This document shows, piece after piece, positions 33,077 through 45,517 of a DNA stretch of 64,000 nucleotides; within the stretch, counting starts at the first letter, position 1; each line of letters starts with the position of its first letter. The position numbers and the translations under genes are program-made. Under the pieces are notes generated by a model. It saw only the letters and a program-made list of their open reading frames with translations. It was not told where the DNA came from and did no database searches. The stretch is from Seminavis robusta (Eukaryota > Bacillariophyta > Bacillariophyceae > Naviculales > Naviculaceae): the NCBI GenBank assembly GCA_903772945.1, contig CAICTM010000046.1, forward strand, positions 1-64,000, given 5' to 3'.

Positions 33077-36000
33077 ATGAAGGACCCAAGTGGATCGTCG
33101 TTGAAGAACGGCTCCAATAGTAAGTCAGAATTAGACAATGATGTGGAAGAAGATGTGCGTCTCGCCATGAAGATGCAGATTGAGGAAGGACTGGAGACTG
33201 CGGTGCCGCGTGTGGCGTCCTTGGTGATTCCTACTACTAGTAGCAACACCAGTAGCACTAGCATCAGTAGTGACAATGACAATGACGCAGCGCTGGCATG
33301 GAATCTCCAATTGAAAGAAAATGAAAAGGCCGTAAGCAATGACAATGACAATGACAATGACACTGCGACTGCTAGTAGTAATCTAGTAGTCAGTAACCTC
33401 CGCATGGGCGCCGCTCCCTACGAGACCACGACACGTGCCATATTGCAACAGCAAAAACCCAAAGTACGCGATTTGGTAGGAAATCTTCGCTCTGGCGCCA
33501 AACGCCAAAATTCCGTTTTGATGAATTTGCCGCCGGCGCTTCAAAATCAGACGTTTATGGAACCTACTGGTTTTACTACTGGTACTGGTACTACTACTAT
33601 GAGTAGTTCCTCCTTACAGTTGTCTGCTTACTATGCCGATGGAACTACGGACATGACGACCACGGCCTTTTTGACAGATGGCAGTACTGTCTCTTCCGAG
33701 CCAATGACAATGACAATGACAATGACGGACCAACCGCAGCACCAGCTGTTCCACCACCGCCACACGACCATGGTCCCCATTTGGTTTGACGTCAGTCGCC
33801 CAGGAGATGGAGATGATGTCTTTCTCCATTTACTAGGAGATTACTGTGATTACCAGTCAAACAAGTCAAACAAGAAGACTACGCTTTTGCTCAAGGGAGT
33901 TCCTCCAGACCAAATTCCATTTCTATGCAATGATCCGACCAAGTTGGGGGCCGTCGTGGCCACTGCTTCTATTGTGACTGATGAGGATGAAGACAACGGG
34001 AAACCAATTGATACGGATACTGAAACATCCAATGACAGTATTGAAACGGTCATTCAACAATGCATCCATCTCAAGACATCCATTCGACAAGCCGCCATGC
34101 ATCTGCCATTTTGTGTCCGCTTTCAATTGGAACGCTGTCTGTTGATGGATACTGCGGGCAACAATGATCCACACATTTACATCACGCAACGATATGCACC
34201 CAAAAATAACAAATCACCCGAAGTGTTACAAAACAGACAAAACGACTTTCGATTTCCCGCACGCAAAATGTTGATTGCATTCTTGCAAAAAGTATTGCCC
34301 GCTCTACTACTCCAATGGTCCACCACTACGGAATTGCAACAATCGTCCTTGACACTCATGGAGTTGTTTGCCGAGGAAATCTACGAACCCATGCGGCATG
34401 TCAAGAAGCAAATACAAAAAAAGGGACATGCCAGTAGTATTTCATCCTTTCATAAAGCGGTCGAAGGAGCCATGGACCGGGCACGTTCGACACTTTCAGG
34501 AGCCGTCAAGTTGTGTCGGTGTACCGAAGCCGATCTGGATCGTTGCCATGACAAGAAGAATGATACGGAAGGATACACTCGATTCATGCGACAGCGCTCG
34601 CTGTGGCCCATGGCGGAATATCGAGTCTACTTTACACCCGACGGAAGACTCTTGCCCAAAGGATACGAAGTCGTCAATACACGAAATGCCAAATTGGCAC
34701 TCCATGACAACAAGCACAATAATAAGTGGACGATGGAATATGCCATGCGACATGCCAAAGCAGAAACACGACGGGCGCTACGGGATACCGGCTGGGCTGT
34801 ACGAGATCGGTTTGCCGCCTTTTCGGATGTCCCTTTTACCGACGTCTTTCGCGACCATTTACAAGAATGGTGTCAGCAACGACCCATGGTCTGTGGGCGT
34901 CGCTACGAATTCTTGTTTGACAAGGGGACCGCATCTCCGCGGATTTGGTTCTTTTCTCCCTCCAAGCAAGTATCACGGAACGATTTCTTGTGCCAATTGG
35001 GGGATTTTAGTATGGTCGACAAGACCAAGTTGGGGGATCGACTCAGTCTCGCATTCACTCAGACCAAACCGTTGATTCAGCTGCAACCGGAACAAATTGT
35101 GGCGATTGATGAGATTGTCCACAATGGATACCGATTCTCGGATGGATGTGGGGTCATGGGTAAGTACCGTACTGTCAATGCTTATGTCATGGCGGCTTAT
35201 GTCATACATTGCTGTTTGTTTGTGTGTCTCTGTCACTCGTCACTTACTAACACCATTCGATCCACGCGTTCACGTGTTCACTTACATCATTGCATCCATC
35301 GATCTATATCTATCTTTGAACTGAAGGCTGGGACATTGCTCGACGGGTTGCCGACATTGAACCAGGCGACATTATGGGACATGGATCCATACAGATTCGA
35401 TTGGGAGGATTCAAGGGAATGCTCACTGTCAAGAAAGACTTTCCACCCAATAAAATTGGATTGCGCCCGTCCATGGCAAAGTTCGCTTCCACCAATCGAA
35501 TGCTAGAAGTCAAGCGGGTCTCAACGTGCCGAGAAGGGAAATCGCCCTTTAGTCAGGCGGTCCTCATCTTGAGAGACTTGGGAGTGCCATCCGATGTCTT
35601 TTTGGATCTTCAACGAATGGCCTGGTTTGACATTGCCGCTACGTACGATCCATCGGCGTTCCAAATCGTAAACAGCAACAACAACAGCAAGAAGAAACAA
35701 AATAAAAAGCCAGTGGACTACCAAGCCGTCTCGAGTTACCTCCAACGCGTGGCAAAACAGGGACTCAAACACAACCAAGAGAGATTCACCGCGCTAGAGT
35801 TGGATTGTATTGCCAAGAGAATGGAGGAAGGCAAACGGGCTGTCAATATTCGATGTTCCGTCACGTTGATGATGGGGGTGGTAGACGAGCACGACTACTT
35901 GGGACCCGGTGAAATTCTCGTGGGCAACGGGAGGGTCACGGGCACGGTGCTGATTTACCGACCTCCGTGCAATGCACCAGGGGACGTGCAAAAGGTCACG

Positions 36001-39000
36001 GCTCGAGAAGGAAGGAACGACGCGGTCGGTCGCGCTCTACGTGGATCGATAGTGTTCAGTGCCAAGGGGGATCGGCCCATTGCCGATATGCTCGCTGGAG
36101 GTACGTACAATGATACGTTGTCGGATGTGTTGGAAGAACGTTGCAATCAATCATGAAAGAGTGCTCACGAATCCAATCTAATCTATCATTGCTTCTGCGA
36201 CCATGCATGCGGTGTCTCTGCTCATCTGATCTGACCGTACTGTTAGGCGATTACGACGGAGACGAGTACTTTATTGTCAACGATCCTGAATTGGTCGAAC
36301 CGTTCGTACCAGTTCAACCATGTGATTTTGGAAGCCAGAAATCATCCTTCGACAAGACTATCGACATTCAAAAGTATTTCGAAGTTTCTCCTTTGACGGT
36401 TCCGCCCAATCTTGACAATCAGCTTGACGTGCTTCACAAGTTTTTCCGGCTTGGCAATATTGTGGTTGCTTCCGCAGACGCCTGGACTCGCGTCGCGGAT
36501 AGGTTCGGCCTACAGGACTCCCGGGCAATGAGATTGTCCTCGGCTTGCCAACAGGTACGTGTATGAAATTTCGTGTCACTCTCATCACAACAGCTTCATT
36601 TAATAATAGGCAGCATCCCGCCCGCTCACGTGCCTCCGTTTCCTTTACCCCACAGGCTCTGGATGTCCGAAAGCTTGCTTTCTGTGACTATGACTTTGAA
36701 GAAATCGATTTGGTCCTTTCGGACAGTCACCCCGAACGCATTTCTAAGCCAAAGTGGAACGGGGGACCTGATGAGAATCCTTCCAACTCAATCAACGGGG
36801 AACTCTTTACAAAATGGGAAAACAAGATTTTGGACATCAAGAAAACAGCGGAGATACTACGGAAGAGAGAGGAAGATGGACTTAGCGATGCTGCTAGCAT
36901 TATATCGGGTTACACAGAGAACACGCGACAATTTGATTCCACTGCAGGGAACCCATCTCTGTCGAGCACTATCGGAACAGAAATGCTAATCGACGCAACT
37001 TTTGGTCGTACAACGGGGTTCACTTCGGAGCCAATAAACTACGAGCAAATCACGGAGGAAGGTCGAAAACAGCTCATCAACATGGTACTATTGGAATATT
37101 GTGCCTCCCTAAAAAAGGACGGAAGAGCTACCGCCGCCCACTCGAGGAACAACGCGTACAACAAACCACGCTCGTACGACGTGCATCTTGTGAAAGTCAA
37201 AGGGTCAAACGAAGAGGATTCATTTCGCAGTACGGAAGAGTTGGCCGTCTGCATGCCGGTTCATTCCAGCAAGACGAATCGTGAGCTTGAGTGGCGTCTT
37301 CACAACCGCAAAGTTGCGATCGATGAAGTACACTCCAGGTGCCGGGTGGGGTCGCTGAGCAGCTTCTCCAGGATTCTTGACAGCCTCCTGTCCAACCCCG
37401 TGCCACCGCTGATGCGACAAGCATTGAAGCGGGAGGGATTGTGCAAGGCCGTCCTCCCAGAGGTAGTAGAAAATCTTTCCTTCGCGCAAGAGCTGAATTC
37501 ATCTCAAAAGCAAGCTGTGGCTACCATACGGAGTTCATCGTTTCGGAAAGGGCCCAGTTTCTTTTGCTGCCAGGGACCCCCAGGGACAGGTACGTGACGT
37601 GCTATTCGATCTCCTTTGCCCTGCAGAAGTAAGTCATAATGTCCCTGACCCACTGGATGCACTGTTTCTTTTCCTACCGCAGGAAAGACGACTACCATCA
37701 TATCAATGTGCTGTGCAGCGCATAAGGAGCATCAGGCAACTCTTGTTGTTGCACCCAGCAACGCCGCTGTTGCAAATGTGGCACGGAAGCTCGTGGAGAC
37801 AACGGGAATATTTGGAAGCCGCAATGTCGTTGTCTGGGGAGATAACTGTGACGAATCAGTGAGTTTCTTGAACCCCAAGCGTAGGTACAAAGAGTACCTG
37901 AAATACGTCAGGGCAGACAATTCCGAAAAGAAGAAACTGATTCTCCAGGACATTGCAGCTTGGTTGAAACTCGATGACGTGGGAGCTTTTACTAGTGCAA
38001 CATTGGAGGAACTATGTGGCGACGCAGACGGTAAAAGGAACGTATCATCGGCGAATGTGGTGCTCTGCACTTTGAACACGGCTGGCTCCCGCTCTCTCCG
38101 CAGCGCCATCACAGCATCTCATGCCAGTTTCCACATGGCAATCCTAGACGAGGCTAGCCAATCATGCGAGGCTGAGTTCTATGTGCTGACTACAGTTCCT
38201 GGAATCAAGCATATCGTTCTCGTTGGAGATCCCCGCCAGTTGGGTCCGACTGTTCTCAGTAGCGAATGCGAAGACCGTGGTTACGGCGTATCGTTCCTCA
38301 GTCGAATTCTCATGTATCACCCTGAGAAAGTCCATCTTCTGAATACGCAGTATCGGATGGAACCTTCCCCGTTATTGGATTTTGTCAATGGAACCTTCTA
38401 TGGCAACAAGCTGAAATCTGATGTCTCTGTAATGAATCGCGAGCCCCCCATCAAAAACCAATTCTTGTTTGTGTCGACATCCAAAGATGGTTATGGCACG
38501 GAAGAGCGGCAACGCTTTTCATGGTACAACGAGTATGAAACGGGCGTCATCAAGACACTACTGCACACAGACCCAGATATCAAAAGCATCCTTGAGGATC
38601 CCCGTGGCGCACGTGTCCTTGTTATCACTCCGTACAAAGCGCAAGCTGAGCGCCTCAGTCGAGTCCTCCGGAAAGTCAAGGCGGTCAAATCGTTTGATGT
38701 CAGCACTGTTGACAGTTTCCAGGGGCAAGAAGGAGATGTCGTGTTGATTTCGACCGTGAGAACGGACTCAGTCGGTTTCACTGACAATGAGAACAGACTT
38801 TGTGTTGCGCTTACTCGTGCACGGCGGATTCTTAGAGTCGTGGGCGATTCTGAATTCATGAAAACGAAAACGAGCCATGAGTCAATCTTGCGGAAGTTGG
38901 CACTCTTCTCTGAGGAAAGAGGGCTCATCCAAGATGCTTCCGTTGACTCGGCAGCTTGGCGGAGACCCAAATGGAAGGCTGAAGATACCAGTTGGTTGGC

Positions 39001-42000
39001 AACGATGGTGCCCAGGTTCCACGGCTGCTTGAAACAGATGGATCCACGTGATTGCAATGTTGCATTCAATACACTTCTGGCCGTCGCGACACCACAGCTC
39101 AATTTGCTCAGAAGCAGGCCAAACGATAGCGATTCTGGACAATGGCAGACTTCTGCGCTGAGTAAATATGGTGGGAATGATCCAATCTGTGTCACATACA
39201 TCGCAAAGCCGTTCATCAGCAGTGATGATGGCCGAGACTATGTCGGAATCATAGAAGCGCATTTTGCAGGACGACGGCACGAGTGCAACAGATTCGTGCA
39301 AACAAATCGAGTTCACAACGGAGCTGCGATCAAAGGAGACCTTAGCGGCATCAAAGGACCCACCACACAACAAATCGCTCCGGTGCACTCCGCCGAGATC
39401 GACCTTCGTAGCTGGATCGTTACCAGTGATGTCCAAGGCGCCATCATTGATGGGAATCTTGACGCGCTTCCAGATGGCCTTATCAATCTTGATGACCAGC
39501 AAAAGCGAGTGCTGTCCCTTCAGCCACCGTTGCTTTTGGAGTCTCGCTCCGGTACCGGAAAAACAAATGTGCTCTTTGCGCATGCAATCAGCTACCTCCG
39601 AGATTCCTTGTCTGACTACGAGGAGTCCACAAGCGTGCCCTCAATTCTCTTTGTCACTGTTTCGCCAACGCTCGGGAAGGAATTGCGAGAACGCTATGAA
39701 TCGGTTTGCAGGATTTCACAGCTGCCAATGCCGCCAATTGCCTTCTTCTCATTCCGTGACCTACTCCAGCACTTGTTTCGCCGCTATCATGTGTATGATG
39801 TCATTGTTTCATCAGCTTGTTCATTCCGGCATTTCTACTACAGCAGAACTTCACACCAGGAACTGGCTTTGGAACTGTCGCTTATCGAAAATGAAATCGG
39901 AGGGCAAGTGCAAGGATATGCGTTCATGTCGTTCTGATGGTTACTGCCTGCCCATCCCTCACAAGAGCCGTTCCTTCCTCTCTTCTGACATAGAGTTATC
40001 CTGGGCGCACTGCAGGCTGCTTGCAAGCGGAGGCACCTCAACAAAGAGGAGTACCTCGAGGAGAAGAGGAGCAACATTCAAAACAAAACCGACGCAGGGA
40101 TGAAGAGAAGAGAGCTTGTCTACGAATACTTCTGTGAGTATAAGAACTGGAAGGAGTCTAACAAGCGGTATGATCTGGGCGATCTGGTGTTGAAACTCCT
40201 TGAGATAAGCGACGAAAACAGAAATCTCGATGAATTCTTTGTGTCAGTCTACCTTGATGAGGTGCGTTTTTGTCAACCTTGCGCATGGAAGTTCCTCTCC
40301 TTGGTCATCTACTCACTCTTGATTGTTCATTGTGAAATTCAAGGTTCAAGATTTCTCGTATGCAGCTGTCTATATGATCTGCTCCATTGCTGGCAAAGTG
40401 CACGGGCAGTGGGTTGCAGCAGGTAAAGTAAAACTTTGTTTGGAGTGTGCGCAATTGCTGGCATCTACTGACCTATATGATTTCCCAATGCAAGGTGATA
40501 CAAATCAAATGATATCTGCCGGTTGCAGGTAAGCTACAGGAAGACGGTTTTGTGGTGCAATCGACCCGTCATGGTGCATGCTCAGTTAATGTGCTTCCCT
40601 GCATGTACCTATACCGACAGCTTCAAATTCCAGGGCTTGAAGCAGGTACGAAAATGGTCCCTTCGGACCATCGCCTCTGTCTGCAAACCTCACACTCACA
40701 CCTGCTACTCCAGACATTGTTGGAAGTAAAACCAGATGTAAATCTCTCCAAGACTGAGCAGCTGAGGCGAAATTGGCGGATGACCAAGAGTGTCCTTGAA
40801 GTGGGCAATGCCATTTTAAACACAATCAAGATAAATTTCCCTGAGCACATTGAGTACGCTCAACCTGAAGTGCCAATGAAGGACTTGGGCCTGAAAGTAA
40901 CGCTTGTTTCCTGGCGAGATGCGCTGGAAATCAAAGCACGGATGGGGGTGAATCAGGTGAGTGCAGCAAACTGTTGTTCCTGTCCCCTGTCCCAGAGGCT
41001 GCAATCTGCTGTTCTCACAGGCTTCTTCGCAACTTCCAGGCAATCGTCTACGCTGCCTCGGGAAGTGCCGATTCTGAAGAAACGCTTCGCAAAGAAATGC
41101 TTGGGTGGTCTCATGAACACCCGTTCGTTCTTTCTTGCTTGGACGCAAAGGGACTTGAGTACGATGTGAGTGCACAAATTCATTTAGATCAATTTTATTG
41201 TTGTGAAAAACAAATTGGAACTGACATGCCAGGTTTTTGCGATCTTGAAGGATGTCATCGTCGCATTCGACAAAGATCGCAAGAGCTGGGATGTTGAATT
41301 TGAAAAGGGGAAGAAGGCTGGAAGGGACAGCAACGGTGTAAGTGCTTTTGGGTTGAAGTTGGGAGACGGCTCGTGGCTCCTGAATCGAAATCTAAAACTG
41401 AATAAATTGCGCTTCACAGAACGCTGATGCCCTTCGCAACCTTCGCGAGCTCTATGTCGCCATAACCAGGGCAAGGAAACGGGTTGTTGTGCTTGTCAAG
41501 AATGGCCGCCTGCACCGCGAGTTTTTCAAGAAACTCCCTTGTGAAAGCGAGCTAAAGGAATCTGACGCGAAAGAGGCTTTGCTCGACTTTGACGGAGAAA
41601 CCGATGTTGAGGATTGGTTTGTTGCGGGTAAGCATATACTGCGCATTTCCCTGATACTACACGATGGTCTTTCTAGAAATCTCACTGCATTCTTCTCCGC
41701 CTCCCAGGAGAGACATATTACAAAAATGAAAACTACGGTCTCGCAGAGAGTTGCTTCATCAGAGCAAGCAACACGGGTTCGTTCGAGTCTTGCCTTTCTC
41801 TCCTTACCACCGTGGGCATCACCATGAATCCTCATCATCACATTGTTTGTTCGCGTTTCATTATCAGGTTGGTCCAACCGTGCCCAAGGAATGCGCCTAC
41901 AATTCAAAGAGGGGCGCCTCGCAGAGGCAAAGATCGCATTTCGGAGAAGTTCCCTTGCTTTCTTCGAGCAGAACAGCTTTGAAAGTTGCTTGGACGTTCT

Positions 42001-45000
42001 AAAACAGATGGCAGAGTTAGACAAGTTGCCTTGGGAAGAACAAGACAACAAAACCCTGGACTTTGCGTTAAAAGAGTGCCCCAGTAAGTGTTTGTCACGC
42101 GTCTCATGCAAGACTTCTGTCGCCATGATGAAATCACTCATTGTGGCTCCTCCTGTAACTCCCAAGACCATTTGTCGCGACGCTGGACTGTCAAATTTGC
42201 AATCACGCGTAAAGCCTTCGATGTCATTACCTCCGAGGACATGACAGACAGTGAACTACAGTCTAAGTTCGTCGAAAAAAGGAATGAAAAGTGGCTGAAG
42301 GATAAGATCCGGGGCATGAACGAAGATGAACGAAGCGCCGTTGCCACCGCATTGCCGCTCATCGTCGGTGATTACATGAGCGACCAGAAGCTATTTGTCG
42401 ATGCTGTGGATCTGTTTTTGCTCGGAAAGGATGAAACAGCGGCCGTTCGGGCAACGGAGAGTGCCATCACTCTCGGAAAATTTGAAGAAGTTGACATTGG
42501 GCGTGTTGTCTCGAGCTGGAATGAATATGGCGAGACCTCCAAACAGAACAGTAGTCGCATGCTCAAGACGCTTCGTTTTCTCTTCAGAAACCCAACAGAA
42601 GCGTCCAAGACAAAAGCCAAGGATATTCTTAGGCAGTTTGGGAAGCGCACGGTGCAACTGGCTGTCATGGAGTCTTGCAAACACACCAACATCCCGGCAG
42701 TGTTTTACAGATTCGACAAAGAGAAGTTTGAACCAGAAATCGAAAGCGGTAAGTCAGCCATCGAACGGGCAATGCACCTCTGGCCGGCCAGCAGCAGCTC
42801 CTTTGTTGTCTTACCACTGCCCTTCAGCCTTGGTCGAGCTTTATGGAGAGAATCCGATCGAAATGGTCACTTTCTTTTGTGAACACAACGACCGCGTCAA
42901 GGCGAATTTTGCAGTAATGGACTACTTGAAGGAGTTTTCTGACGACGTGCTGCTGCACAAAATATTTGGATCCTTGGCGTTTCGCGATGTAGACATTGTG
43001 GAAGAAATTGAACGCCGCAGCATGCTATTGGAAGCTGTGAAGGTCTGCCTTGATCCTGAGTTCAAAGATATCGCAAAGGCTGCTGAACTTGCAACCAACT
43101 TGCTATCCGACGAATCGACCATTTCACCTGAGACAGCAGAAGTCTTATTCCAGGCCTTCGCCCCATGGTTGATGACGGACCAACAAATTGTCAAGGGCAT
43201 CAAACAAGCGGGTCAAACGAAGGAGAATCTGTATTTGCTTCTTGGACTTTTCCAGAATCCAGAAGAAATGAGCATGAAGGAAGCCCGTGGGGACTGCATG
43301 ACAAAGCTGGGGAAAGATGTTGTGAGACATGCGGTCACTCGACAAGCCCGCAATGGAGGTGCCTATTCAATTCTCTCCAAATTTGACCGTAAAGCCTTCG
43401 AAGATTTGAAGCCTCAACGGAAACAGCAAAAATCACCACAAAAGCCAAAAGCACAAACCAGCTCCAACTTGATTCCCGGAGACAGAGTTCGCGTAAAGGG
43501 CCTGGTGAACTCAGCTTTTCTGAATGGGGTAAGCGTTTTGCGGCATGGAATATGTTCCTTTGTTATCTCTCGTTTTCTCAACACTGGTTCACGGTATCGT
43601 CGTCACAGAAACAGGGCACTGTCACTTCTCCGGTAAGTTCTGTACCACCCAAACGACGTAATCATGATGGCGGCATGCCACTCACATATCGCGTTTCCCT
43701 GCATCTTTAGCTGAGCAATACTGGAAGACATGGTGTGCGTGTTGACGGGTACAAAGAACCCAAATCGATCAGATTGGCGAATCTCGAGAAGATCGAGAAG
43801 TCTGAAGACGAAAAAAAGCCGCCGGCAGACAACCTGAAACCCCCTCCTGTCGTCTCCTCGCAAACTAACGACAGCGACAGCGAGCCAGACAACCGAAAGC
43901 CTCGCAGTCACCCAAGCAAGAAGAAGGATGCGAATGACAGTGACGATGACGACGACAGGTAAGCCCAGATACTTGCGCGTTCGCCCACCCATCACAGCGG
44001 CATCGTGATGGCATGCAGCATGCTGCTCACATGTCGCTTTTTCATGCATCTCCCCAGTGACAGCGATCGCCTGCCTGGGTTGGTCAAACGCCCCACACAG
44101 GACTCATCGGATGAAGAACGGCGGAGGCAGGGGCAGAATGCCCAAGGTGGGGTTTCACGTGACGAAGGGGCGCCGAGACGACGCCGAGCGCACCACGACG
44201 ATTCGTCTGCAGATGAGTCTGACGGTGCTCCTCGAAGCTTTGACCGAGAATCAGACTCCGACTCGGGCGGAGGATCAGAGAGCTCAGATGATGATGATGA
44301 TGAGGGCGATTGCCCCCCTCTCATGGCTCGAGAAGAGAGTAGTGGCGCTTCCAGCAACAACAGCTCGGGTTTTGGGGGTGCAAGCGACACGGAGGATTTT
44401 GGCAGCGAGAGCGACGGTAACGGGTATGTGTTTGTTTCGTGTTTGTTTCCAAGCAAGTGCTTCGATTTGTGCCGCCCTCCTCACGCGTGTTCCCTGCAAC
44501 TCGTTCCCAGCCCCGTCCCTCCCGGTCTGGTGGGACGTCCCCACAGGCACTACGGCGATAGTTCGGACGATAGCTCTTCCGATGGTACCCCTCCGCCACT
44601 ATTTCAGCGGGACCAGTTAGATCACAGTAGTAGCAGTGACAGGTAAGTCATTTCCCCACCATCGCAACTTCAGAGCGACGGTAACGGGTATGTGTTTGTT
44701 TCGTGTTTGTTTCCAAGCAAGTGCTTCGATTTGTGCCGCCCTCCTCACGCGTGTTCCCTGCAACTCGTTCCCAGCCCCGTCCCTCCCGGTCTGGTGGGAC
44801 GTCCCCACAGGCATTCGGACGATAGCTCTTCCGATGGTACCCCTCCGCCACTATTTCAGCGGGACCAGTTAGATCACAGTAGTAGCAGTGACGGGTAAGT
44901 CATTTCCCCACCATCGCTACTTCATCCTCGCATACAATCATGCTGCATGCTTGTTTCTCAAATGTTATCATTCACTTTTGCTCGGATTTCACAGCAGCGA

Positions 45001-45465
45001 GGAACACCAGTCAGATCACAGTAGTAGTAGCAGTGACAGGTAAGCCAATTTCCCACCATCGTAACGTCGTCATCATCATGCTGCCTGCTGCTCAAATGCA
45101 TTTCACTTTTCTCTGATTTCACAATAGCCCACCACCCTTGCGCAACCAACCGGTGGCCAGGTGAGCAAGGAAATGTCCCCCGCTCATTCACTCACTACAA
45201 CAGCATACCCCTCACATATTATTATGTATCGCCTTTTCCTGTATTTCATAGATCTTCGATGGACGCTTCGAGCGACGAGGATAGTGACGAGGACTTTGAG
45301 ACATTTCGATGGGGGGGCGCTCAACAACCCCGACGGGCGGCTCCGCCTCCAGTTCCTCAGCAGCAGCAGCAGCCACCCGCCGCCGCCGAAGGTGGCCGTC
45401 AGCAAGGACGCAACAGTGAAAGACGAAAGAAAGCCAACCGAAAGAAGGGTGGACGCAGGAAGTAA
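33077..45465 (+). CDS. Giant fusion: RNA-dependent RNA polymerase + UPF1/ZNFX1-like helicase + UvrD/TRANK1-like helicase + TPR-like region + acidic tail
   Basis: About 25 exons join in frame to 3355 residues. N-terminus: two LAxxLQ-type helices (near residues 33-47 and 73-85). RdRP of the cellular RDR type: YRFSDGCG at the end of exon 1, IQIRLGGFKGML in exon 2, catalytic DYDGD at 954-958 (exon 3, 36247-36554). Exon 4 (36656-37589) runs without a stop from the RdRP end (SACQQALDVRKLAF) into GPPGTGKT (1362-1369). Exon 5 (37683-39903) carries DEASQ (1522), GDPRQLGPT, QYRM, SFQGQEGDVV and TRARR of helicase 1, then SGTGKT of helicase 2 (about 1989-1994). Later exons give DEVQDF, AGDTNQMI, RRNWRM, AKGLEYDDV and VAITRARKR. 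TPR-like helices, a GDRVRVKGL...GVRVDGYKEPKSI domain and a Ser/Asp-rich tail follow. Inferred role: dsRNA synthesis in RNA silencing. Confidence 0.88.
44409..44925 (+). repeat. Tandem duplication of an intron-exon unit in the RdRP-fusion tail
   Basis: A unit of about 250-260 bp at 44409-44670 is repeated at 44672-44925 almost base for base. It includes the end of one exon (GACGGTAACGG), a complete intron, the exon encoding SSSDGTPPPLFQRDQLDHSSSSD and the next donor with flanking intron. The second copy lacks about 13 bp (ACTACGGCGATAG) at its exon start; the frame is kept. A weaker third relative (exon 44995-45039, SDHSSSSSD) follows. Confidence 0.85.
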
Positions 45466-45517
45466 AGGGTGTTGGCTAGCTAGACATCCCCTGTTTCGTT
45501 TTTGTCTTTTTCACAGT

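Noticed and set aside
38491-39216. 241-codon minus-strand frame inside the RdRP-helicase gene
   Set aside because: Antisense to conserved helicase motifs; no independent signature.
41233-41250. Alternative acceptor adding VFAILK before DVIVAFD
   Set aside because: Also in frame, but the later acceptor gives the canonical GLEYDDV helicase motif; kept only as an alternative.
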